DNA from: CALMEC01 sp963777565
GTDB lineage: Bacteria; Actinomycetota; Thermoleophilia; Miltoncostaeales; Miltoncostaeaceae
NCBI GenBank assembly: GCA_963777565.1
Contig: CAVZQZ010000006.1
Coordinates: 372,001 to 436,000, forward strand
Reading direction: 5' to 3'
Length of the DNA stretch: 64,000 nt
The translations under genes were made by a program, and so were the position numbers. Shown here one piece after another: positions 56,444 through 64,000 of the stretch (position 1 is its first letter; each line of letters begins with the position of its first letter). Below the pieces are notes generated by a model. That model was not told the origin of the DNA. It saw nothing but the letters and a program-made list of their open reading frames with translations, and made no database searches.

Positions 56444-57910
56444 TCAGCCGATCAGCGCGGCGGCGAGCCGGGCCGCGTTGGCGTTCGTCGGCGCGAGGCG
56501 CACGCCCGCCTCGGCGAGCGCGCCCTCCTGGCGCGAGAGGACCTGCGGATCGGACTCTGTCCCGCAGACGTGAGCGACCACGGCCAGGCGATCGCGTCGC
56601 GCGAGGGCGTCGCCGATCGCCGGGACCAGAGCACCGGCCGGATCGGGGTGGCTCCCGTAGCCCAGGACAACGTCGAGGAGGATCACCGAGATGTCCGGGT
56701 CGGCCGCGACCTGCGCGAGCATCTCCGCCCGCGCGAGCGGGTCGATCATCGGGTGAGGGCGGCCGCGGGTGTACTCCTCCTCCCCCAGGTCGATGCAGGC
56801 GTGCGTGGTGGGCGTCTCGCCGGGCGCGAGCTTGATCGCCTCGCCGGCGGCGGCGTTCGACTCGACCCGAGGCAGGCGATCGGCAAGGATCGCCGCCGCC
56901 TCGCTGCAGAGCGTGCCACCGGAGAACAGGCCGCGCACCAGACCAGGATGCACCCAGTCCACCGAGGGCGCGGGGGCCGCCTGCGCATCCGCGCCCGCAA
57001 GCCGCGCCGCCGCGACGGCGGCGTCCTCGAGGGTAGCCGCCACGGTAACCCCATCGGGAGCGTCCAGCCCGGTCGCGCCGACGAAGCAGACCGCGGCGGG
57101 CTTCGACGTCGCGGCGAGCGCCGCGAGCACCTGCTCGGCGACGCTCTGAGCGGGTGGCTTGGAGACGCAGAGGAGCACGTCGGTGTCGGGATCGGCGACG
57201 AGGCGATCGATCGCATCGAGCATCGTGATCGCCCCGACGTCCTCGTACAGGTCGCGACCACCCGTGCCGTAGCACGCGCTCACACCGGTGCCGAACCTGT
57301 CGAGCAGCACCGTCACCTCCTGCGCGCCGGTGCCGGCGGCGGCCACGACGCCCACGGGACCGCGCCGGACGACGTTCGCGAACGCCAGGCCCACGCCGTC
57401 GAGGATCGCGGTGCCGCAGCCCGGCCCCATCACCAGCCGCCCGAGCTCGCGGGCGCGGCGCTTCAGGACGACCTCATCCTCCAGCGTGACGCCGTCGCTG
57501 AAGAGCATCACGTCCATTCCCGCGCTGAGCGCCTTGTGCGACTCGAGCGCCGCGTACTCGCCCGGAACAGAGATGAGCGCGAGGTCGGCAGCGACCTTGG
57601 CCAGGTTGCGCGGCGCCACCTCGGTCGATACGCGCCCCCCGCCTCCGGGGCGCACGTCGAGCACGGCCGCGGCGGCGCGAACGCCGGCGGCGGCGGCAAC
57701 GCCCTTCGCGACGATCACCATGTCGTCCGGCCCGGCGCCGTCCATCCCTTCGCCGGTCATCCCCATCTCGCGCGCCTCGGCGAGATTCGCCGGCGTCGCC
57801 ATGAAGCAGGCGGCCTGCTCGACGCCGTCGGTTGACTCGGCGGCGCGCGCGGCGGCGAGCAGCTTGGCGCTGTCGGCCCACCTGCCCCGGCGCACCTCGC
57901 TGGCGATCAC
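56444..57910 (-). CDS. fdrA: FdrA-family acyl-CoA synthetase-like protein
   Basis: A 488-residue protein; GTG at 57910 overlaps the upstream stop. FdrA is related to succinyl-CoA ligase alpha/beta. Seen here: ACFMATPANLAEAREMGMTGEG, VMLFSDGVTLEDEVVLKRRARELGRLVMGPGCGTAILDGVGLAFANVV, VGVVAAAGTGAQEVTVLLDRFGTGVSACYGTGGRDLYEDVGAITMLDAI, LFSGGTLCSEA and ILLDVVLGYGSHPDPAG. In E. coli, FdrA (AllF) joins oxamate carbamoyltransferase with YlbE and YlbF. Those partners are absent, so the substrate probably differs. SACYG stands where homologues usually have SHAIG. Confidence 0.85.
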   Translation of the reverse strand: MIASEVRRGRWADSAKLLAAARAAESTDGVEQAACFMATPANLAEAREMGMTGEGMDGAGPDDMVIVAKGVAAAAGVRAAAAVLDVRPGGGGRVSTEVAPRNLAKVAADLALISVPGEYAALESHKALSAGMDVMLFSDGVTLEDEVVLKRRARELGRLVMGPGCGTAILDGVGLAFANVVRRGPVGVVAAAGTGAQEVTVLLDRFGTGVSACYGTGGRDLYEDVGAITMLDAIDRLVADPDTDVLLCVSKPPAQSVAEQVLAALAATSKPAAVCFVGATGLDAPDGVTVAATLEDAAVAAARLAGADAQAAPAPSVDWVHPGLVRGLFSGGTLCSEAAAILADRLPRVESNAAAGEAIKLAPGETPTTHACIDLGEEEYTRGRPHPMIDPLARAEMLAQVAADPDISVILLDVVLGYGSHPDPAGALVPAIGDALARRDRLAVVAHVCGTESDPQVLSRQEGALAEAGVRLAPTNANAARLAAALIG

Positions 57911-59142
57911 GCCTCCATGACCCTTCCCTCGTTGCCCACAAGGAGCGGCTCCGCCTGTGCGCCGAGCGCCTCCTCGTCGGTCTCGCGCTCGCGCAGCAGC
58001 GTGCCGCGCCCACCTTCGACCATGATCGCCGCGGGACGCAGATGGATGAACGGCGACGCCTGCGCCATCGCATACGCGCCTGTCTGACCGACCCACACGA
58101 GGTCCCCGACGCGAAGCGGCGGCAGCTCGACGTCGCGTGCGATCGCATCGTGCTGCAGGCAGAGCGGGCCGAAGAGGTTGGTGGACCTCGGCTCGCCGTC
58201 CCGCGGGGCGACGACGTGGACCGGGGATCGCTTCCACAGCACACAGGGGACCTGGGTGATCCCCGCATCGACCACGACGGCGTCGCGGCCGCGCCGGGCG
58301 ACCACTCGCACGAGCAGCCAGCCGGAGTCGCGCACCAGGGCGCGCCCGGGCTCGAGGATGAGTTGGTGCGGTCGCTCCGCGAGCTCGTGGCGCACGGCCG
58401 CGACATGCGCCTCGACGCCCGCCGCGGCCGGCCAGCCTCCGCCCAGGTCGAGCCATTCGATGCCGCCGATGGCGTCGGCGGTGGCCACGAGGTTCGCGGC
58501 GGCTGCCGCGAATCGCTCCACCGGCACCGGGTACTCCACCGTGACGCCGTGGATCGGCGGCCCCGCCGGGGGAAGCGGCCCGAGCTGATAGGCGCCGAGA
58601 TGGGTGTGCAATCCGGTCAGCCGCAGCCCCGCGGCGGCGAGCACGCGGCCGGCCGCCGCGGCGTGGCGAGGGGTCATCCCGAACCGGTCGACGCCCTCGC
58701 GGCCCGGCGGCGACAGGCGGAGCCCGATTCGCGCCGCCGGCGCAGCCTCATGGGCGAGGCCTGCGATGCGACGGATCTCCTCGGGGCCGTCTGCGATGAT
58801 CGTCGCGCCTTCACGCAGCGCCTGCTTCAGGTCGTCCTGCGGCTTATGGGGTCCGTTGAAGATGATCTCGTGCCCGGGTACCCCGGCACGGCGTGCCGCG
58901 CGGTATTCGAATCCGGAGGCGACCTCCGCCCACATGCCCGCACGGTGGAGGCGCGACACGATGCCCATGAGCGGGTTGCTCTTCATGGAGTAGCCGATCG
59001 TCACGTCGGGACCCCACGCCGCCCGGAACGCCTCGGCCTCTGCGGCCAGGCGCGCGCCGTCGAACACGTACAGCGGGGTTCCGAACTGGTCCGCGAGCTC
59101 GGCGGCGTTGCGCGGCGGCCGAGCATCGACCCGGCGGATCAC
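57907..59142 (-). CDS. Fold-type III PLP-dependent decarboxylase (diaminopimelate decarboxylase-like)
   Basis: A 411-residue protein; GTG at 59142 overlaps the monooxygenase stop. The alanine-racemase-fold barrel has VTIGYSMKSNPLMGIVSRLHRAGMWAEVAS with the PLP lysine, HTHLGAYQ, and the glycine loop WLDLGGGWP. EPGRALVRDSGWLLVRVV carries the phosphate contact. The second-subunit loop is LFGPLCLQHDAI, with DAPDC-like cysteine, and VGQTGAYAMAQASPFI closes the site. It could decarboxylate diaminopimelate, ornithine/arginine or a carrier-bound amino acid. It probably acts with the flanking monooxygenase and FdrA. Confidence 0.87.
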   Translation of the reverse strand: MIRRVDARPPRNAAELADQFGTPLYVFDGARLAAEAEAFRAAWGPDVTIGYSMKSNPLMGIVSRLHRAGMWAEVASGFEYRAARRAGVPGHEIIFNGPHKPQDDLKQALREGATIIADGPEEIRRIAGLAHEAAPAARIGLRLSPPGREGVDRFGMTPRHAAAAGRVLAAAGLRLTGLHTHLGAYQLGPLPPAGPPIHGVTVEYPVPVERFAAAAANLVATADAIGGIEWLDLGGGWPAAAGVEAHVAAVRHELAERPHQLILEPGRALVRDSGWLLVRVVARRGRDAVVVDAGITQVPCVLWKRSPVHVVAPRDGEPRSTNLFGPLCLQHDAIARDVELPPLRVGDLVWVGQTGAYAMAQASPFIHLRPAAIMVEGGRGTLLRERETDEEALGAQAEPLLVGNEGRVMEA

Positions 59143-60125
59143 GCGGGCACCGGCTCCGCCAGGCGCGACCACACGCGGCGTGCGACCCGGCCGACCTCCT
59201 CGAGGTGCGGATACCCGGACGCGATCACGAGGTCGACGCCGGCCTCCCGGTAGCGGCCAAGCCAGCCGACGACCTGGTCGTAGCGCCCCACGAGGGCGGT
59301 GCCGGCGCCGCCGCGCACCGACCGGATGCCGGCCCAAAGGCCGGGGGCGACCCACGACTCGGGGTCGGCGGGAATCGCATTCATCCGTGCCTGGCCGACC
59401 GAGTCGAAGCCCGCGTACTCACTGGCACGGTCCGCCTGGACGCGTGCGTATGCGAGCAGCTCGGCGGCGGCCGCGCGGGCCTCGCGCTCCGATCGGCGCG
59501 CGATGATGTGGATGCGCAGCCCGAACCGCATCGGCCGACCGGCGAGGCTTCGCATCGCATCGATCCGCACTGCGATCTCGTCGGGAGGCTCACCCCACAT
59601 CAGGTAGGTGTCGACGACGCGCGCCGCGAGCCGGCGGGCGGCGTCGCTCGCTCCACCGAGGTACAGCGGGCCGCGGAACCGGGTTCGGAGCGTGTCGGCG
59701 AACGCCCCCAGCCGGGCGTAGCGCTCGTCGTGGCCGAGCGGTTCGTGCCCGTAGCCGTCGTCGGGGCCGCCGCCCGCTACGAGGTTGACGGCGATACGGC
59801 CTGGCGCGATCCGCTCGAGCGTCTCGGCCTGGTGCGCGGCCAGCGCCGCCGAGATGCCCGCCGGGTTCACGGCGACGATGAGCTGGATGTCCCGGGTGCA
59901 GGCCGCGAGGGCCGCAGCCGTCGTCCAGCTCTCTGCGAACGGCGCGTCCGGGGCGAACGAATCGTTGACGGCACCGGTCGGGATGAGAATCTCGCGCGCG
60001 CCGGCTCGCTCCGCGGCCCGCACCACCCGCAGGAGGTACTCGAACGCCGGGGGGCGTTCCGGCGCGAGGGTACCGAGGTGAGCGCCGTCGCCCTCGGACG
60101 GGCAGTACCAAGCGAGATCGAGCAT
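59139..60125 (-). CDS. Luciferase-like FMNH2-dependent monooxygenase (SsuD-type)
   Basis: A 328-residue TIM-barrel protein starting MLDLAWYCPSEGDGAHLGTL. Family hallmarks: EYLLRVVRAAERAGAREILIPTG, IQLIVAVNPAGISAALAAHQAETLERIAPGRIAVNLVAGGGPDDGYG, DERYARLGAFADTLR, GPLYLGGASDAARRLAARVVDTYLMWGEPPDEI and GTALVGRYDQVVGWLGRYREAGVDLVIASGYPHLEE. SsuD-like enzymes cleave C-S bonds of sulfonates; others oxidise nitriles, amines or heterocycles. No flavin reductase or sulfonate transporter is nearby. It leads the leftward operon. Confidence 0.9.
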   Translation of the reverse strand: MLDLAWYCPSEGDGAHLGTLAPERPPAFEYLLRVVRAAERAGAREILIPTGAVNDSFAPDAPFAESWTTAAALAACTRDIQLIVAVNPAGISAALAAHQAETLERIAPGRIAVNLVAGGGPDDGYGHEPLGHDERYARLGAFADTLRTRFRGPLYLGGASDAARRLAARVVDTYLMWGEPPDEIAVRIDAMRSLAGRPMRFGLRIHIIARRSEREARAAAAELLAYARVQADRASEYAGFDSVGQARMNAIPADPESWVAPGLWAGIRSVRGGAGTALVGRYDQVVGWLGRYREAGVDLVIASGYPHLEEVGRVARRVWSRLAEPVPA

Positions 60126-60181
60126 CCCTGAGAGAGACTAGCGGGGCGGGGTAGGCTGCCGTCTCGAACAGGGGGGCAGAC

Positions 60182-60985
60182 ATGCGCAACGGGGTGACGG
60201 TCAAGCCGGGTTCGAAGGTCTCGCTGGGTGACTTCCCATCCGATGCAACGCTCGGGCTGGACGACAAGGAGAAGGCGCAGGCGGGCGCCCTGAAGCTCGG
60301 GGAGCGGCTCGCGGAGCTCGGAGCGCTGCTGGCGGCCAACCGCCGCAACGCGTTGCTCGTGGTCATCCAGGGCATGGACGCGTCCGGCAAGGACGGAACG
60401 GTCAAGCACTGCATCGGGCCACTCAACCCGGCGGCGGTGCAGGTGACGCCGTTCAAGGCGCCGACCTCGACCGAGCTCGCCCATGACTTCCTGTGGCGCG
60501 TGCACGCCTGCTGCCCGCCCCGGGGGGAGGTCGGGATCTTCAATCGCAGTCACTACGAGGATGTCTTGATCGTCCGCGTCGAGAACCTCGTTCCCGAGGA
60601 GGTGTGGAGGCCACGGTACGCCGCGATCAACGCGTTCGAGCGGAACCTGGTGGACGAGGGCACCGTGATCGTGAAGCTCTGGCTGAACATGTCGAAGGAC
60701 GAGCAGGCGGTGCAGATGCGCGAGCGCCTCGCAGATCCGACCAAGAACTGGAAGTTCAACGCGGAGGACCTCGAGAAGCGCAAGAAGTGGGACGAGTACA
60801 TGGAGGCCTACCGGGTGATGCTCGAGGAGACCTCGACGGAGTGGGCGCCGTGGCACGTGATTCCGGCGGATCGCAAGTGGGTCCGCAACCTCGTCGTCTC
60901 GGAGCTTCTGGTGGACGCGCTCGAGGGCCTCGAAATGGAATGGCCGCAGCTCGATCCGAAGATCCGCAAGATGAAGGTCGTCTGA
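60182..60985 (+). CDS. ppk2: Polyphosphate kinase 2 family protein
   Basis: A 267-residue protein; ATG at 60182. Walker A is VIQGMDASGKDGTVKHCIG (residues 64-72 core) and Walker B region EVGIFNRSHYEDVLIVRVE. The lid has WLNMSKDEQAVQMRERLADPTKNWKFNAEDLEKRKKWDEYMEAY, and HVIPADRKWVRNLVVSELLV ends the fold. One-domain PPK2 enzymes transfer phosphate from polyphosphate to AMP, ADP or GDP. The exact class cannot be set by eye. Divergent from the monooxygenase operon; ppx is at 49,124. Confidence 0.94.
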   Translation: MRNGVTVKPGSKVSLGDFPSDATLGLDDKEKAQAGALKLGERLAELGALLAANRRNALLVVIQGMDASGKDGTVKHCIGPLNPAAVQVTPFKAPTSTELAHDFLWRVHACCPPRGEVGIFNRSHYEDVLIVRVENLVPEEVWRPRYAAINAFERNLVDEGTVIVKLWLNMSKDEQAVQMRERLADPTKNWKFNAEDLEKRKKWDEYMEAYRVMLEETSTEWAPWHVIPADRKWVRNLVVSELLVDALEGLEMEWPQLDPKIRKMKVV

Positions 60986-60988
60986 GGG

Positions 60989-61509
60989 GTGAGCGAGCTT
61001 CGCGGCCTGCTGGCCGACGCGGCACGGACCGCATTCGACGAGCTCAGGGGAGCTCGCCCCGACGAGGTCTTCTACGCCTTCGCGCTGGAGGTCGCGGACG
61101 GGACCCCCACGGTCTCCGCATCCGCAAACACCGAGGATGGCCTGCTGCGCGTCGCGGAGCGGTACGCGGCCGACGGCTACGGCCAGGTCGAGCGACTCGC
61201 GTCGGACGAGCCCGGATCGCTGCGGTGGCGGACGTCGGACTGGAGCACAGGTCCGTCGGCGCCGGCCATTTTGCTGAGGCGAACGCGCTGATCGCCGAGA
61301 CTGTCGGCCCGGAGGACTCCGACGCGGTCTCCAAGGCGCTCGTCGGTGCCTGCCGCGACCTCAACCGGGAGGACTTCTTCGGCTGGGGGCCGGAGCGCGA
61401 CGCGGTGGTCGTTCTGATCACGACGAGCGATCCGGCGGATCTCGTGGAGTTCGCCCGCGACGTGAACCCCGCGGTCCCCTTCGCACGCCTGCAGGCCGCG
61501 CTCGGCTAG
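60989..61509 (+). pseudogene. DUF4303-like protein, split by one frameshift
   Basis: GTG at 60989, 3 bp after ppk2. The first frame gives LLADAARTAFDELRGARPDEVFYAFALEVADGTPTVSASANTEDGLLRVAERYA...RWRTSDW. The rest continues in another frame as EHRSVGAGHFAEANALIAETVGPEDSDAVSKALVGACRDLNREDFFGW...VVLITTSDPADLVEFARDVNP. The break is at 61242-61244, where one extra G would rejoin the frames (GACTGG to GAGCAC). Whole, it would be about 173 residues. It may be a sequencing slip or a recent mutation. Confidence 0.75.
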
Positions 61510-61720
61510 GCACCGCTCACCGTCGGGTGCCCGAGCGTTCCCATCCCTCGTCGCGGAGGGAGGAGAACGGACGTGTGTTGAACCGGGCGGGAGGAGCGGC
61601 GCCGCGGGACGCCGGCGGGCGGACTTCCTCGTTCGGCCGGCACCGAGGCGGTGAGTCGGAGGCGGCGGCGGCGAGGGCAGCGGGGGTAGATTGCTCCCAC
61701 AGGTCACGAGGGAGGTCCCG

Positions 61721-63094
61721 ATGTCACCCCAGACCCGCTTCGAGTTGAGCGAATCCGAGCTGCCGCGCGCCTGGTACAACATGAACGCGGACATGCCGGT
61801 GCCGATGGCCCCGCCGCTTCACCCGCAGACGAAGGAACCGGTTACCCCCGAGTTCCTCTCCGTCCTCTCCCCGATGGCGCTGCTCGGGCAGGACGTCTCC
61901 CGCGACGACTACATCGAGATCCCGGAACCCGTCCGCGACGTCTACAAGCTCTGGCGCCCCACGCCCCTCCTGAGGGCGCGACGCCTCGAGCACGCCCTCG
62001 AGACACCGGCCCACATCTACTACAAGTACGAAGGCGTCTCACCCGTCGGGTCCCACAAGCCCAACACCGCCGTCGCCCAGGCGTTCTACGCCAGCCAGGA
62101 AGGCGCCACCGCGTTCACCACCGAGACCGGCGCAGGGCAATGGGGATCCGCGCTCGCGATGGCCTGCTGCATGTTCGGCCTCGGCTGCGAGGTGTACATG
62201 GTGCGAGTGAGCTACGACCAGAAGCCCTTCCGGCGCTTCGTGATGGAATCCTTCGGCGCCGACGTCTACCCCAGCCCGTCGCCTCACACTCAGTCCGGCG
62301 CCCAGATCCTCAGCGAGAACCCCGATCATCCCGGGTCGCTCGGCATCGCGATCTCCGAAGGCATCGAAGCGGCCGTCTCGTCCGGCGGCACGAAGAAGTA
62401 CAGCCTCGGATCCTTCCTCCCGCATGTCCTCCTTCACCAGACCGTCATCGGCGAGGAGGCGCTCAAGCAGATGGACATGGCCGGCGAGTATCCCGACATC
62501 GTCATCGGATGCGCCGGCGGCGGCTCGAACTTCGGCGGCATCGCGTTCCCGTTCGTCCGCGAGAATCTCCGCAACGCCCGCGGCACCCGCATTATCGCCG
62601 TCGAGCCCGCTGCCTGCCCCACCCTCACCAAAGGCGAGTACACCTGGGATGCCGCCGACGGGGTCGGCCTCGCCCCCATCATCCAGATGTACACGCTCGG
62701 CCACACGTTCATCCCGGCCGGTATCCACGCCGGCGGGCTGCGCTACCACGGCATGTCGCCCCAGGTGTCGGCGCTCGTGCACGGCGGCTACGTCGAGGCG
62801 CAGGCCATCGACCAGGTCGACACCTTCGAAGGTGGGGTGCAGTTCGCCCGCGCCGAGGGGATCCTCCCGGCGCCCGAGTCCAACCACGCGGTGCGAGCCG
62901 CCATCGACGAGGCGATCGCGTGCCGGGAGACCGGCGACGAGAAGGTGATCCTCTTCAACCTGTCGGGACACGGGAACTTCGACATGATGGCCTACCACCA
63001 GTTCCAGAACGGCGAGCTCCCCCGCTACGAGTATCCGGAGGAGGACATCGCCGAGGCGATGCGGCATCTGCCCGAGGTCGACTTCGTCGCCTGA
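61721..63094 (+). CDS. trpB: Tryptophan synthase beta chain-like protein (TrpB2 type)
   Basis: A 457-residue PLP enzyme; ATG at 61721 follows GAGGGAGG. It is the long TrpB2 form: N-terminal RAWYNMNADMPVPMAPPLHP, RPTPLLRARRLEHAL, PLP lysine in YEGVSPVGSHKPNTAVAQAF, TTETGAGQWGSALAMACCMFG, IGCAGGGSNFGGIAFPF phosphate cup, and NLSGHGNFDM at the end. TrpB2 makes tryptophan from serine and indole and is typical of archaea and some bacteria. No trpA is next to it, so it may salvage free indole. Confidence 0.94.
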   Translation: MSPQTRFELSESELPRAWYNMNADMPVPMAPPLHPQTKEPVTPEFLSVLSPMALLGQDVSRDDYIEIPEPVRDVYKLWRPTPLLRARRLEHALETPAHIYYKYEGVSPVGSHKPNTAVAQAFYASQEGATAFTTETGAGQWGSALAMACCMFGLGCEVYMVRVSYDQKPFRRFVMESFGADVYPSPSPHTQSGAQILSENPDHPGSLGIAISEGIEAAVSSGGTKKYSLGSFLPHVLLHQTVIGEEALKQMDMAGEYPDIVIGCAGGGSNFGGIAFPFVRENLRNARGTRIIAVEPAACPTLTKGEYTWDAADGVGLAPIIQMYTLGHTFIPAGIHAGGLRYHGMSPQVSALVHGGYVEAQAIDQVDTFEGGVQFARAEGILPAPESNHAVRAAIDEAIACRETGDEKVILFNLSGHGNFDMMAYHQFQNGELPRYEYPEEDIAEAMRHLPEVDFVA

Positions 63095-63110
63095 CCCCAC
63101 CGCGAGATCG

Positions 63111-63758
63111 ATCCGGGCGGTCGTCTTCGACTGCGACGGCCTGCTGCTCGAAACCGAGAGCCGCTGGACGCTCGCGGAGATCGCCGTCTGCGAGCAATGG
63201 GGCGTGCCGTTCTCGATGGAGCTCAAGCGGCTTCTGCTGGGAGCCGCGCTCGACCGCGCCGGCGAGCTGCTCGCGGAATGGGTCGGGGAGCCCCCCGAGC
63301 GATCCGCGCCGCGGCTCGCCGAGCAGCTCATCACCGCGTACCGTGACGCCGTCGAAGCGCACGGCGTCGATCCGATGCCCGGCGCCGCCGAACTGGTCGT
63401 CGCGCTCGCCGACCGAGTCCCGATCGCCGTCGCCTCGAACACCCGTGAGGCCGACACCCGTCGCGTGCTCACCCGGAGCGGGCTGCCCGACGTCTTCACG
63501 GCGATCGTGTGCGCCGGCGACGGCATCGCGGCCAAGCCCGCGCCCGACGTCTACCTCGCCGCCTGCACCGCCCTCGGGGCGCACCCGTCTGCGGCGATCG
63601 CCCTTGAGGACTCGCCCACCGGCGTGGCCGCCGCCCGCGCGGCGGGCATGCACGTCATCGGCGTGCCGTCGACACGCGGCGTCCCCCTCGACGCCCACCG
63701 GATCGTCGCGTCGCTCACCGACGTCACGATCGACATGCTCTTCGACGGCGTGTCCTGA
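63111..63758 (+). CDS. HAD-superfamily hydrolase (phosphoglycolate/beta-phosphoglucomutase-like), start unclear
   Basis: The frame opens upstream inside trpB and has no ATG, GTG or TTG before the nucleophile motif VVFDCDGLLLETE. GTG at 63204 would delete it. An ATC at 63111 (16 bp after the trpB stop) is the position where a start would fit. The rest is typical of the HAD family: cap MELKRLLLGAALDRAGELL, IAVASNTREADTRRVLTRSGL, AAKPAPDVYLAACTALG and ALEDSPTGVAAARAAGMHVIGVP. Substrate unknown. A non-canonical start or a nearby sequence slip are both possible. Confidence 0.85.
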   Translation: MRAVVFDCDGLLLETESRWTLAEIAVCEQWGVPFSMELKRLLLGAALDRAGELLAEWVGEPPERSAPRLAEQLITAYRDAVEAHGVDPMPGAAELVVALADRVPIAVASNTREADTRRVLTRSGLPDVFTAIVCAGDGIAAKPAPDVYLAACTALGAHPSAAIALEDSPTGVAAARAAGMHVIGVPSTRGVPLDAHRIVASLTDVTIDMLFDGVS

Positions 63759-63770
63759 GATGATCCCCCG

Positions 63771-64000
63771 ATGAGCACCGCATTCGTCTACGGCCCGCAC
63801 CTGCAGGCATACAACCCGAGCGACGATGTCGAACGACCGATCCGTCGCCAGCTCGGGATTGACCTCATCGAGGCATACGGCCTGCTGGACCGCGACGGGG
63901 TGAGCGTCGTCGAGCCCGAGCCGGCCGACGCGGAGCAGGTCCAGCTGGTCCACGCCCCTGCCTACGTGGGCGCGGTGCGCCGCTACAGCGCCGACCCGCA
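63771..64000 (+). CDS. AcuC/histone deacetylase-family protein (C-terminus beyond window)
   Basis: ATG at 63771; 76 residues are visible. The start MSTAFVYGPHLQAYNPSDDVERPIRRQLGIDLIEAYGLLDRDGVSVVEPEPADAEQVQLVHAPAYVGAVRRYS matches the N-terminus of AcuC-like deacetylases (F-xx-HP-like opening, LIExxGLL, P-A-xxxxLxxVHxxxYVxAVR). AcuC deacetylates acetyl-CoA synthetase and other lysines; acs lies 16 kb upstream. Zinc ligands lie beyond the window. Confidence 0.8.
   Translation, partial: MSTAFVYGPHLQAYNPSDDVERPIRRQLGIDLIEAYGLLDRDGVSVVEPEPADAEQVQLVHAPAYVGAVRRYSADP

Overview
The window is a high-GC (about 70 %), gene-dense bacterial chromosome segment. Gene content points to the Actinomycetota, most plausibly a deep lineage such as Thermoleophilia (Solirubrobacter/Gaiella-like). 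Markers are CarD, a DUF2469 protein, type III pantothenate kinase, a PIN-TRAM membrane protein, a class I lysyl-tRNA synthetase, many GTG starts and 4-nt GTGA/ATGA gene overlaps. This placement is inference; no rRNA is present.

Layout. 1-13,000 is a leftward housekeeping run: GT2 (cut by the window edge), PIN-TRAM, carD, radA, clpC, a tiny zinc-ribbon ORF, rpsR, hemD, lysK, greA, dusB, coaX, DUF2469. 13,200-15,000 is an iron module: efeU facing a dps-fur operon whose promoter carries two matching palindromes. 15,000-20,800 is folK-folB-folP, ftsH, hpt, tilS. 20,800-26,900 holds a nucleoside phosphorylase, membrane proteins, a diguanylate cyclase, a 162-bp element bounded by 19-bp inverted repeats, 3-hydroxyacyl-CoA dehydrogenase, a carbamoyltransferase and a rhomboid protease. 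27,000-33,900 holds a FIST protein, a nucleoid-protein-like gene, a polyprenyl synthase, an MFS exporter and an HtrA protease.

33,959-42,766 encodes a complete hopanoid pathway (fni, hpnH, hpnG, hpnA, squalene-hopene cyclase, hpnC, hpnD, hpnE). Every gene in it is broken by many single-base indels, while the genes on both sides are clean. Encoded residues and the start/stop overlaps are preserved, so the block looks like low-quality assembly rather than biological decay.

42,787-54,750 holds tag, a FkbM methyltransferase with an extra C-terminal domain, PAP2 and PH-domain membrane proteins, acs, HU, a tRNA-Leu(UAA), ppx, several hypotheticals and a disulfide reductase. 54,842-60,125 is a tight leftward operon (luciferase-like monooxygenase, PLP decarboxylase, FdrA, glycosyltransferase, OsmC) that matches no pathway I recognise and is the best candidate for an undescribed system. 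60,182-64,000 holds PPK2, a frameshifted DUF4303 gene, a stand-alone TrpB2, a HAD hydrolase and the start of an AcuC-like deacetylase.

A recurring oddity is that several conserved proteins (RadA, FolK, FtsH, HAD) have no ATG, GTG or TTG where the family N-terminus requires a start. CTG, or once ATC, is the only candidate.
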